Shown here piece after piece: positions 52,001-62,034 of a DNA stretch of 64,000 nt; the stretch's first letter is position 1; each line of letters begins with the position of its first letter. A program made the position numbers and the translations under genes. Source of the stretch: Triops longicaudatus (lineage: Eukaryota > Arthropoda > Branchiopoda > Notostraca > Triopsidae). The notes under the pieces are model-generated. The model worked only from the letters and a program-made list of their open reading frames with translations. It was not told the origin of the DNA and did no database searches. The stretch covers positions 1,984,001 to 2,048,000 of the forward strand of contig JAGQDJ010000202.1 of assembly GCA_022885665.1 (NCBI GenBank), written 5' to 3'.

Positions 52001-55000
52001 AGTTTAACAGGGAACCTTGCTAATGTCGTTTTAACTTGTTTCGTTCCTCTATATTTTTTTCTTTCTTTTTTTTTTGTAGGTTTTTCGGTGGCTGGAACAA
52101 CCAAATGAATTGGCTACCGCTGCAGCACTACAAGGGCGCGTCATGGAATTGAGGCAAGAATTACTGATGTTGTGGAACAACACCCAGGACATGGATGTAA
52201 CAGGAGTCCCCGACGAAGCCCTTAACAGACTTTCGGCCTACGAACTTGCGTTATCCGAAGCTGTTTCTCACAAAGTGCCCTTGGGTCCTGGAGAAGTACC
52301 AACTCAGTGGACCTTTACCCAATCCGTATTCTTTGCCTCCACCGTTTTAACCACTATAGGTAGGTCCTAGAGCAAGTGGTCTAAATTTCGACTACCATTT
52401 TTATTTTTTCGAAAAAACGGTCTTAGAAGTGAAGTAAAGAAAAATCATCTGCAGTAAAGTAACACAGAGAAAGGTTATTGTCTAAAGGGCTATTACGAGA
52501 AAAGTTGGAGGAAAAAGGAGCTGTACCAGGAAAAGATAAACAGCAGGACCCCAAGCGCTTAATTTACAGCCGAGCAGATAGTGGTACAGGTGCACGTGAT
52601 CTTACAGCCAATCAACAACAAGTGTAGCTGCTTTCTTGAACTTTTCTTGTAACGGCCCTTTACACAGTAACCTTTCTCTCTATATTACTCTATGAAATGA
52701 ATCCAATTTCCTCGAGTCGACACGAACAGTTATCAGAGATAGTAGATACCCACGTGTGTTAATAACATTAGTTGTGTAAAAATAACTTCGAAAGTCGTCG
52801 CTAGGGCTGACAAAATACTCTGCCCATGTCGAGTGTTGCCAGCCCTAGCCGTCGTCAATTTTATTTATTGCAATTTTTCCAAATCGTTTCAAAATCGACA
52901 TCTTGAAAATGCTTCGACTACTTGGGGAAGACAACATTAATGAATTCCCAAAACGGAAACAAAGTTAGAAGCATTTACAACGAAAAATACATGTAGTATA
53001 AAGTATCTTTTACTAAAAAAAAAAATACCCGTAGCCGGGATTAGATACTAGTAATAGTATATAGTAATATAATAGTAATAGTATATGTCATAGAGCTAAA
53101 AGTGCATTTAAAACACAGTCAGAGTTAACACCTTCTCCTCTATCCATCTTGCTCGTAAGAACACGCCATGAGAAGTATCAGGAAAAAATAAATGTCTCCC
53201 GTTATTTTTTAATTATTTTTTTTTTGTGAGTAATTTTTTATTGGTTTATTTTTTAAGGTTATGGAAACATCACTCCGACCACGACAGAAGGCCGAGTATT
53301 TTGTATATTCTTTGCCTTAATTGGTATTCCATTTACTCTGACTGTCATTGCCGACCTGGGTATGCTTATGGCCTCGGCGGTGGCCGTGGTGTATCGTAAG
53401 ATTCGGAAAGATTGCCTGTGGGCGCGGCTGGAAAGCGTCCAGAAATTTGGGAAGAAATACGGCAAGTCATTGTCGGCAGTTTCCGTTGTGATATTGTTAA
53501 TTGTGTATATCGCTATTGGAGGGGCCATCTTCATGATTTGGGAAGACTGGAACTTCTTGGAGTCCTTTTACTTCTGTTTTATCACCATGACTACAATTGG
53601 ATTTGGTGATCTCGTACCCGGTAAGTCGTTTTGCTACACATGAGCCTGTACTGGCAAGACATGAAACTTGAATGCCAGGGAAGCATAGGTACACCACTGC
53701 GCGCTATTGTTTTTCACTCCCGTACAATACCATGTAAGTGCAACTCTGCCAGGAACCTGTTGCTTTCTCGTTATTCTCTCGGTTAATAGCTAGCTCTAGC
53801 TCTTGAACATTCCTAGTATTTGCTACTAAATAAATTAGGTAAACAAATAAAAAATATGTAAGAGAAAATAAAACAATTTAAAAAAAAGAACACCGCAAGG
53901 AATGTGTCGTATAAGGATTGTAACTTTTTTTAAAAAAATTTGCAACAATGAAAAATATTTACAACATTTGGCGCAGGTGCCTAATTTGGTACCACACCAG
54001 ATTTCCTGACGTTTGCAGTCATCTTATGTAAAACTTTTACAGGTATGTACCACATACCCAAAAAATAGTACAGGGTTACGAAATGAGGGTTTCGCTGCAG
54101 TTATTACAACTTATGAGTCACTCAAATTTGGGGGATTAAATCTTTAGTCGTACGAACATTTTAGATTTCGTTAACTCCATAATTCACTCAAGTCCCATTT
54201 TTTTCGTAAAGGTATAAAACGGAAGAAATCTTTAGTTATTAAACACACAATATTTTATAATCCTGAATCAAAATTTGGCTTAATAATGAAATCTAGACAA
54301 TCTTCGCATGTAGTATGCAAAATTTAGGTGGAGATAAAAAGGCCATATTGTCCAATGGCACACGAACGTTGTTGCACATTTTTAACGAATTTGGGGTCCT
54401 TACTTGTATTTACCTTTAAACGTTGTACAAGGACACTAAATTTCTCAAATTACCCACGATGTTGGCACGTTTTCACTCGCATTACTCTTTTAGCCTAATG
54501 TAACGTTGTGGGATACATAGACTTCCAGCGAGTATATTTAAGCTCCCATTTTTTTTTAACTAGTATCAACGGCTTTCCGATAAATAACAATTTGACACAA
54601 TTAATAAAAAATTTCACGTATTGGCCCGATATTTTCCGTGTAGTCGCGTTTGTTTGAATAAAATTAACACTAATCGTTCCTCATAAGTAAACGTAATTGA
54701 TATCGAGGGACTAACGTTATGACAGTCCGATGCAGCAATACGCAATCACACTTAATTATACGAAATCCAGCGTGATTTTGTAATTAAATTAGACTAAGGC
54801 ATGTTAGTAATGATAGGCTGCTTGTTGCGAAATCTTGGAGCACAAACAGAAACATAAGTCAGGGAATGCAAACCGTCACGAGATGCTTGCATGCATTCAA
54901 TTTCCGAGGTAGAGTATTCTGGGCCTTTTCGAGTTTTTTTTTTTTAAAAAAAAAAAAAAAAGAGGTTGCACTCTATTGTTCCCATGTCAGAAGGGCGAAA

Positions 55001-56070
55001 GCAGACAAGGATCTTAAGTGAGAAAATATCATAACCGGAGAAAAGATAAGAAATGGAAGCGTCTTCCGCGAGCTATTTGTCTGTCTTAAGAAGATAGAGG
55101 ACCCTTTTGCCATTGTCCGCGGATGAAAAGCGTGGGAAGCTGGGCAAAAGATAGAGAATGAACCCCACGTCACAGCTGTAACGGTGAAATGGATGTATGC
55201 ATTTGTTGGTGTTTTGTCTAAGAACAAGACACGTACCCAAAAAAAGAAAACAAATCCGCTCTTGTAACATAATGCATTTACCAGTCCAAAACACTTCCTA
55301 CATTTTTTGTTGTTAATCACGCGAGGGAGAAAAATCGTCTAAGGAAAATCTTTGCGTTTAAGTGCGTTCCCCTTAAAATGGCTGCACAGGAAGGTTTTTC
55401 CCCTTAGTAAAACCTGGCGCGTAATTGGGAAAGTAAATGAAAGTGCATTCGTTTTCTTTCCTGTCGCAGAAATGTATGTATGCTAGCACTGCGAGTTGCA
55501 CGATAAGCGAGGGGAACTATGAGAGTTAATTAAAAGGAGCGCCGTTTCATTAATGGTGTTTTGCATTTCACAGCTCAAACCACGTACATGCTCGTATGCA
55601 CCATTTACATTCTTGTGGGATTAGCCCTTACTTCAACCATAATTGAGCTCATCCGTCGCCAGTACGCGCAGAGCTGGGCCAAAATGCGACAGTTGACCAA
55701 CCGTTTGCAAGGACTTACGGGTCCCCTGGCGGAAACGCTCAAAAGGCTAAGTGAACAAGCGGGAAAGATGGGCAGTGACGGAACTTTAGACCCGGCTTTG
55801 ATCAAGGAGTTGGTGGACCTCAAGCACGCGCTCAACTCGGTGAACGAAGAATTGCGGCGACCATCGTTTAGCAAAGATTTGTTACGAAAAAGTGGCGACT
55901 TGACCAAACCCGGGGTCGACGAAGAGCCGGAAGACGATGATGGATGGCCGATGGAATGGGATGAAAGCTGGGAGGAAAGATGGGCCAGACTAGATGACGT
56001 GACGGGGAATAATAAGCCTTTAAAATATAGTATTATGAGAATCCTTAGTGAGACATCCATCAAAGTGTAA
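43158..56070 (+). CDS. Two-pore-domain potassium channel (K2P/TWK type)
   Basis: K2P channels set background K+ conductance at the plasma membrane as dimers. Four exons give 448 aa: 43158-43364, 52080-52359, 53258-53620, 55574-56070. A Ser-rich cytosolic N-terminus precedes TM1 (GHIGLVILLAGYTAAGASV, about 52-70) and a cap loop of about 80 residues. The first selectivity filter is TTIGYGN, split by intron 2; TM2 is FCIFFALIGIPFTLTVIADLG. A basic linker leads to TM3 (SVVILLIVYIAIGGAIFMIW), then the second filter TTIGFGD and TM4 (LVCTIYILVGLALTSTIIELIRRQYAQSW). The C-tail of about 130 residues carries a predicted helical Leu-rich stretch and an acidic segment (DEEPEDDDGWPMEWDESWEE). The RRQYAQSW after TM4 resembles nematode TWK and related arthropod channels. 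Both filters are intact. Introns are 8.7, 0.9 and 2.0 kb; the large one holds several repeats. The subfamily is uncertain. Confidence 0.93.
44599..44635. repeat. Short inverted repeat (hairpin), arms about 17-18 nt
   Basis: CAGAAAATTTTACAGTTT is followed after 2 nt by AAACTGTAAAAATTCTG, a near-perfect reverse complement with one indel and one mismatch. A further partial copy of AAAATTTTACAG follows at about 44643. Location: K2P intron 1. Confidence 0.7.
44715..44856. mobile_element. Short TIR element (MITE-like), divergent copy
   Basis: The left end is agttcgttacaatgaacctc. The right end, reverse-complemented, is caatcccttttacaacaaac. The ends, the internal GTTATAA...TTTGTTGTAA right-hand motif and the length match the element at 28622-28773. 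The copy is decayed. The ATT microsatellite starts shortly after its right end. Confidence 0.5.
44947..45036. repeat. (TTA)30 microsatellite
   Basis: About 90 nt of uninterrupted TTA units, preceded from about 44890 by imperfect ATT-rich sequence. The poly-Ile open frames on both strands here are artefacts of the repeat. Confidence 0.97.
46351..46577. mobile_element. Partial copy of CGCGGTTTTC-type TIR element
   Basis: About 225 bp aligns by eye to the left part of the element at 50141-50711. Shared blocks include GGAAAACCGCGA, ATAGG.ATGCGTTCCAAA, a TCTAC.CT.CACA block, GATGTGT/CATGTGT and a T-rich stretch before TTTTACC. The right end is not visible. Confidence 0.55.
48988..49063. repeat. 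(ATA)25 microsatellite
   Basis: About 76 nt of uninterrupted ATA/TAA units, the reverse complement of the TTA microsatellite 4 kb upstream in the same intron. The poly-Tyr frame on the minus strand is an artefact. Confidence 0.97.
50141..50711. mobile_element. Non-autonomous TIR element, about 570 bp
   Basis: The left end is CAGTCAAAGTTCCTTTTTCG followed by CGG. The right end, reverse-complemented, begins TAGTCAAAGCTCTTTATTCG followed by CGG, so the terminal inverted repeats are about 24 bp with few mismatches. The left end is preceded by TAA and the right end followed by ATA, compatible with TA-target insertion. The ends are rich in CCGCGAATA and GGAAAACCGCGA words. No transposase frame is present. 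It is probably a Tc1/mariner-pogo-type derivative (inference). Confidence 0.6.
51110..51144. other. Poly-T/poly-G tract ending in an ambiguous base
   Basis: About 26 T are followed directly by 8 G and a single N at 51144, the only ambiguous base I noticed. It marks a sequencing or assembly problem at a homopolymer junction, so local length may be wrong. Confidence 0.9.
52360..53257 (+). other. K2P channel intron 2, 898 bp
   Basis: It interrupts the first selectivity filter between ATA G and the GT TAT GGA that completes TTIGYG. It contains the 50-bp hAT-like hairpin at 52801-52850 and a TAGTAATAGTATAT repeat near 53045-53090. No coding exon is seen. Confidence 0.75.
52801..52850. mobile_element. 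50-bp hAT-like terminal-repeat hairpin
   Basis: GCTAGGGCTG (52801-52810) and CAGCCCTAGC (52841-52850) are perfect inverted repeats. Inside, ACTC and GAGT can extend pairing. The flanks gtcgtc and cgtcgtc are near-duplicates, suggesting a target-site duplication. TAGGGCTGGCAAC-type termini are typical of hAT transposons, so this may be two ends brought together by an internal deletion. Confidence 0.5.
53621..55573 (+). other. K2P channel intron 3, 2.0 kb
   Basis: Donor G|GTAAGTCG and acceptor TTTCACAG, phase 1. It contains a T7A7 tract (53925-53938) and a T12A16 palindromic tract (54934-54961). A 115-codon minus-strand frame at 54973-55320 has no domain. Confidence 0.7.
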
Positions 56071-56790
56071 AATGGCGCGATGGAATTGTTTATTTTTTTT
56101 TTCTTTTTCTAGTCAGAATGGCTGTGGTTTTGCTGTAGATTTTATCCATGAAAAAGCTCTGTACTTTATGTATAAATTGTGTATTCGCAGTTCAATAGTG
56201 ACAATCAATAGAAACATGGGCAGTTTGGATACACTTATTCAGTATGTTTTTAGAAGAAATTGAGTATACAACACAAGTCTATAACAAATCGATGATCTTC
56301 ATAGAAATCCATCACAAAAATTGAATTTCTCAAAACGCGAAAAAAAAAAGAAAAATCCCTATTCGTGTGAAGTGTTCAGCTTATCCCGTCAAAATTGGAT
56401 CACACCTTATGGCCTCATAAAAAAAAACGACGATTCGGTTTACTTCAGCTTCATAAGTGTTTTCCAGCGTAGGGTGTAATCAATTACCGCTGCGTATGAA
56501 GCGTACACGACTACGGGATATGGCTTGATTGAACTTCCAAAAGCAGAAAGTCAATGGAGACTTATAATGGCTCAGATGACAGGAGGAAATTCCTAAGGGT
56601 GAGGTAATGTATCCCTCCTAATCGATCTTGCGATAATAAGGTCGTGGCTAACGCCTAAGTGGGCGGGAAATACCCTAACTTGTTGAGCCCACCGCCCATG
56701 AATCACAATTTCTGAAGCGGCCTACTGCCGCCTATAGTAAAGTACAATATGGTATGACCCTTTTATGCGTCGCAACTGTTTCTTTTCCAT

Positions 56791-56796
56791 AATAAA
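56791..56796 (+). terminator. Candidate polyadenylation signal of the K2P channel gene
   Basis: AATAAA about 720 nt after the stop codon. I see no closer canonical hexamer downstream of the stop, so the implied 3' UTR is fairly long. Confidence 0.4.
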
Positions 56797-59700
56797 TCTC
56801 TCTTCAGGAGAAAAAATCGCCGCCTTAATTATTTTCAAACGAAGAGGCCTTTTAGGTCTAATAACACCATGAAACCACACTCATTCGATGTTATTCACGG
56901 CATTAAAAATAAATTCAAATTTTGTTAATAAAGTACGATGTAATTGTCAAACATCTTTGTGTGTTTTTAGGGTACGGCTACGATTATCATCTCTAGCAAT
57001 TTTTTTATTATTATTTTTTTTTATTATTTTATTTTTTTATTTTATCTCGGCAATTTGTCGGACCTTTTACTTGCATTTCGAAATAAATAAAAGTCAGTAT
57101 TTGCGAGATAAAACTGATAACCGCGCTCTGTATAGGAATTGTTCATTTAATTATATATTTAAGAACCCTGAAGTTTGGTCCAACTCAATAGGAATGTTGC
57201 TATAACGCTTTGCCAATACTAAAACGACCCCTGTCGGCTTTGCGAGCATTTTTCGAATTTTCAAGATATTATTTTTATGTAATTTTATTTTTCCCATTTT
57301 TCTACTACGACGACAGTTTTTACAGCTTTTTAACTAGCAAAAATTAATCAATACTGTTTTTTTATCCAAATTACATAACATGCAAAGCGTCCCATGACTC
57401 TTGTAAGCCTATTTCTTCATTAAAAGTCTTCCATATGTTCATACAGTAGATTTTTACAAAACATGCATTATATATACAGTATACAAAAATTTGGTTTGAA
57501 AGTGTGGGTAGTACACGGAAAGTGCGCTAATTTAATAATTATTTCTTCTGTTGATTAACTAAAAGTACTTCTATCAATGTGCTATCGATTCCATACCTGC
57601 TACATACAACTCTGGCAACGAGAACGGCAACAGAGAAGAAAGAAAGAAAGCTGAACCTTTTTTGAAATCAGCTGATCTTGGCCCTGTGAAGACCTCGAAC
57701 ACCAACCGAATAGAAAGATAGTTTTCCACCGGGCTACACAGAAAAGTTTTCCCAGCAATTATAAAGATTATGGAAGCAGCCACACGCTTGTAAATAGCCC
57801 CCCGTCCTCCTCACTTTTTCCCCTCCCCTTCCTCCCTCTTACCTCCCTCCTCAAATATACATAATGCATATATATTCCTTGTTAGTGCGAATGAAGTGAA
57901 GCAAAATTATTTTTCTTTTTGTTATCGTTTTTACTGTACAGACTGTTTCACCACAATAGGCGCAAGCCTACGCGGTTAGTCAATAAAAAAACGAGCTCAC
58001 GCCTGATACCAATAAAAAATATTTGACCTCTGTTCGTTAATTTCTATATTTAGCATTCAGAACTCCATGATAAAAATTCCCATTTCTACGCGTGTACAAG
58101 TGATCAGCTCTAATTTTCATCTGTACAAAATTTCCCAGTTAAATTGCTGTCTTAAGCATGCAAATTTCCAAGGTGTCCTTTATAAATTAAGCTCACAAAA
58201 CTTTCAAGTTTAATTCCAGTTTGGAAAACTTTGAGTCCAATTTTGGTTAACGAAAGTTTTGAAATCGCTGACTTGGTCCAAGTTGCGAGCTCATGAACTT
58301 TTTTAAATGGACAGCTGAGAACCGTTAGCTTGTAGTGTTCCTTTTATGGCCTTCTTTATTAGAACCACTCTTCAAAGCTTTAGCGAAACTGAGTAGCCAT
58401 GAAAAGAAACGAAAAAACTGAAAACTTCATCGCAATGCCAAAGCGAGAAATACATTGCTTGGATTCCGTGATCTTACATGGCATCGACTACGTGGGCTCC
58501 TCCGGAACGCCCAGTTTTCAAGTGGAAGCAATTCTGTTTTTGGCGGCTTGTTTTGGCGTCTCATTAAATGCTGGCCTGGTTTTTATCTCGTAACGGATTG
58601 CTGAGACTAACACTTTGACCTTGGTCCACTTGCCAAGTCAGCAAACCGTTTTTGCTTCAAGCGTGACCTTACCTTATCAAAGTTGCAAGACGTAAAAGCT
58701 GCAAGTCTTACGTTTCACAATCTTGGTCTTCAGGGGAATTTGGTCGGGAAACTCTTCGAAGAAGCCATTTAAAAAAGCGTGGCAATAGGACACTTAACTC
58801 AGGCAATTTTGTGTTTCAAAATGCACTAGCTTTTAATGCGGTTATCCTTTCCTGGAGCACGGACATAAAGTAGTCTAGAGGAGTGGCATAAATGCCAGAG
58901 AAGTGATGTCTACCTGATCAGGGCTCGAAAGCGTAAGTGGTTTACCACGACTCTACCAGCTGTCCCAGAACAGATAGTTCACATAAAACGTAACAGGGAC
59001 CCCATTTGTCTTTCGTAATTTTTAGAAACTTTTAGAACGGGGCCTAATGTCATGCAATCCTAAAGCAACAGGCTATTCAGAGTACAGCGCAACGTGAAAA
59101 TTAAGCAATCGTGCGAAAAAAAGCAGAGTGACGCAATCTTTTTCATTATTTTGATATGCTTTTATGTGACTGACTTTGCGATGCTTCATTCGCTATTCTA
59201 CTGTGTAGCATCCTATCAGAATTATTTGGAAAGAATTAAATTTCTGTGGATCATTATTTGGAACCGCAGGATTGAGAGAAAACAAGAACTCAAACAAACA
59301 TTTGACTCACCGTTTTCGGTGTGAGCCGCAGCTGTGCTATTATTGTGGGTATTTCTGGACTTCTGCTCTTTCCAGATTCAATAGAGAAGGAATGTAACTC
59401 ATTTGTGGCAGCTTGTCAATAGCATGTGATCTGACGAAAGTAACTTGTCCTCACCGCATTTTCCTCTCTGAAAGAAAAGAAATACTTGTTAGGTCCCAAA
59501 AATGTGTGCAAGAATGCAAAAAGTCTTTACCATTAACCAGAGATAACATTGGCTTCCACGAACACGAGAAACATGCCAATCATGCTGTAAACTTTGCTTG
59601 TTGCTTGATCTGTCTTGGCATTCGCGAATCGCCGTTTTAGCGATTCCGCTGCACAGAAACGCCAAAGTCGTTTGGACACCTTTTTCAACCTTTTAAACTA

Positions 59701-60417
59701 TATTATTTTTAAATCATCTTTACTAATACTGTCCTTGGTCTCATTTTTTTTTTTTTTGGGGGGGAGGGGAGTGGCTTGGATACCGTCATACGCGGTAATT
59801 TCGAACAAAACAAAGTCCTTTTTTAAAGTTTCGTTGTCAAATATTAACTGTAGCTCCAGGCGATCAAAATCACCCGTTTGACGGTGGTAATTAAATAATT
59901 GTACTTTAAATTAATATATAATTTATATTGTACAAGGTTCGATTTTCGCGGTAGATGTTCAAAAGTTAGAAACCCGCGAATACTGAACTGTTACTCTTTA
60001 TCGGCTTATGCACAGCTATTTTCCGGAAAAATCTGCTTGGGAGTGACAAATCGTCCTGATGCGCACCTTCTACGTTTCCGTAATGTATTGTAAGATATTT
60101 CTATTGTTTACTAGAAATATATGAAATGTGCAAATAAATACACAGTTAAATTTAAATTTCCTCTATTCATGTAATTCTTAAGTGATAATATCAAATTAAA
60201 CGAAGAAAAAATTGCAGATGGACTTCTCTGCCAGAAATTCCGATCGTGGATAAATTCTGTTAATCCCTTTCGTCTCTTTTTCGGATTTCTCAAGTAGGTG
60301 GCGTGGCGAGTTGTTTATGTTCATTCCACTATTAGTGCTGCATCTTGGATTTCGACTAAATTTGATTACAACAAGCAGCTGCATAAAGTAAAATAACCGA
60401 ACAGCTTCGTTCTCTAA

Positions 60418-60446
60418 TACTAACGTTTTTCTTCTATACTTGTTAG
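60418..60446 (+). promoter_or_regulatory. Branch point and splice acceptor just upstream of SPF45 start
   Basis: A perfect TACTAAC (60418-60424) is followed by a pyrimidine-rich tract and TTAG ending at 60446. Only five A residues then separate it from the ATG at 60452. This is a strong acceptor, so the message is joined here to an upstream 5' UTR exon or a spliced leader. Confidence 0.7.
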
Positions 60447-60451
60447 AAAAA

Positions 60452-62006
60452 ATGCTTTACGACGACTTGGATCCACAAGAAAAGCCTCCAGGAGATGCTG
60501 CCAAGCCAGCTTTACCATCATGGGCCTCTGGAATGAAAATGTTTCAGTCTCACTTGCAATTAAAGAAAGCTGGCACAACGCAGGTTTTCTTGAAAGAAAT
60601 ATTTACTAATGTTAACGTAACTAACCATTATATTGATGCAGCCAAAACGCGAAGCAGTACGGAAACAAGTTGTAGTAAAGAAGGAAAACGACCCCATCCC
60701 ATCAGGCTCCAGTCCTTCATTCACCAAGATTGTTTCCACACCTTTTGTAGTAAAGGTAAAACAGTTTTTGTAAAATAGCTAGATTATTGATTTAAACCGT
60801 GATTTTTCCGCATAGGAAGAACCAAGGTTTACTCCAAATGCGACAAAATCGCCGTTCTGCGCCGCACCGGAGTATGAATGGAACATTGAAGGTGAATACG
60901 ATCCGATGGTACCTAATGATTACGAAAGCATTATGAAAGGTGACTTGATTTTGTTTCTATTTTCAAAATGTATCACATTTTAAAACTGGTTTACTAGAAC
61001 GGCGCGATAAACGTAACGAGTTCGAACGTTCCGAACGAAGGAATCGTTCCAAGGATACGAAAGACACCAAAAGCAGGGCTCGTACCACTTCATCGGGGTC
61101 AGGTTTTTCAAAACGCCCTGCCAGTGATGAAGAAGACGAAATGGCTATAAAGCGGCCAGGCAGGATTATTATCTATTTATTTATTAAGGATTTAGTTAAT
61201 TTAATTCGAAATGTTTAACTAATCAGGTATGGGAGCTGCGATAGCCCCTCCTCCCTCATTGCAAGAACCCAGTTCTTCCACTGGACAGTCTGTTGCTGCC
61301 AAAATTATGGCCAAATATGGCTTCCGGGTATTATTTTACTTAATCAAGGTGAGAAACAGGGATTATTTAGTATTTTAGGAAGGACAAGGACTGGGTAAGC
61401 AACAACAGGGCATTTCTACTGCTCTGGTTGTGGAGAAAACAAGCAAACGAGGTGGACGCATTATCGCAGAACAAGAAGGCAAAGAACAAGCGGTCATGCC
61501 GCCTCCACCCCTTTTCCCAGCACCTGCTCATTTAGCTGCTACACCTCCAGCCCAGGTTAAGGACGAAACACAGTCTATTACAGATTTGATGAAGAATCCG
61601 TCTAAAGTGGTTCTTCTAAGGGTAATTTGGTTAAATATGTTTTACGAATTTTACTTTTAAATTAAATTGTTTGCAGAATATGGTTGGACCTGGCGAGGTA
61701 GACGATGAGCTAGAACCGGAAGTGAAAGAAGAATGTCAGACCAAGTATGGTGACGTGGTGCAAGTCGTTCTGTACGAAATGCCTGGGGCACCACCGGACG
61801 AAGCAGTGCGTATTTTCGTGGAATTTAAACGAATGGAATCAGCCATTAAAGGTATTATTGTGGAAAATACTTGGGTGTAAAAAAGCTTACAACTTTTTAA
61901 TTTTACAGCTGTGGTTGACATTAACGGGAGATTTTTCGGAGGTCGGCAAGTTAAGGCTGGGTTTTACGATTTGGCAAAGCTCAAAAATCTAGATTTAGCG
62001 TCATAA
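60452..62006 (+). CDS. RBM17: Splicing factor 45 / RNA-binding motif protein 17
   Basis: SPF45 is a nuclear splicing factor that acts at 3' splice-site selection and binds U2AF/SF1/SF3b155 ULM peptides. Eight exons give 382 aa: 60452-60583, 60642-60755, 60816-60939, 60998-61159, 61227-61327, 61379-61621, 61677-61851, 61909-62006. The N-terminus is MLYDDLD, with FQSHLQLKKAGTTQ shortly after. Next come EYDPMVPNDYE, a charged basic/acidic stretch, MGAAIAPPPS, a G-patch (KIMAKYGFREGQGLGKQQQG to SKRGGRII) and a C-terminal UHM/RRM with NMVGPGEVDDELEPEVKEEC, APPDEAVRIFVEF and NGRFFGGRQVKAGFYD. GRFFGG matches the R-x-F of the UHM family. Order and length match human RBM17 (401 aa). Introns are 51-67 nt. 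Intron 4 has a GC donor and intron 1 a GTTTTC donor. Confidence 0.96.
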
Positions 62007-62028
62007 TTGTAACAAGGTTTGTGTGTGA

Positions 62029-62034
62029 AATAAA
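62029..62034 (+). terminator. Polyadenylation signal of SPF45
   Basis: AATAAA 22 nt after the stop codon, followed by T-rich sequence. The 3' UTR is very short. Confidence 0.65.

Larger units (their letters stand above)
43365..52079 (+). other. K2P channel intron 1, 8.7 kb, repeat-rich
   Basis: It holds two related TIR elements of one type (46351-46577 and 50141-50711), one of another type (44715-44856), two complementary trinucleotide microsatellites, a 17-18 bp hairpin (44599-44635) and an assembly ambiguity at 51144. The longest open frames (158 codons at 45768-46244 plus; 209 codons at 48967-49596 minus) have no domain, and the latter runs through the microsatellite. No nested gene is recognised. 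Confidence 0.7.
56071..60446. other. Intergenic region between K2P channel and SPF45
   Basis: This 4.4 kb contains the channel's 3' UTR, a pyrimidine-rich stretch at about 57798-57853, a tRNA-like relic at about 58888-58982 (minus), a T/G homopolymer junction near 59743-59764, and a short CGCGAATACTGAA motif at about 59945-59990 related to the 570-bp TIR element. No protein-coding gene is recognised. Confidence 0.6.
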
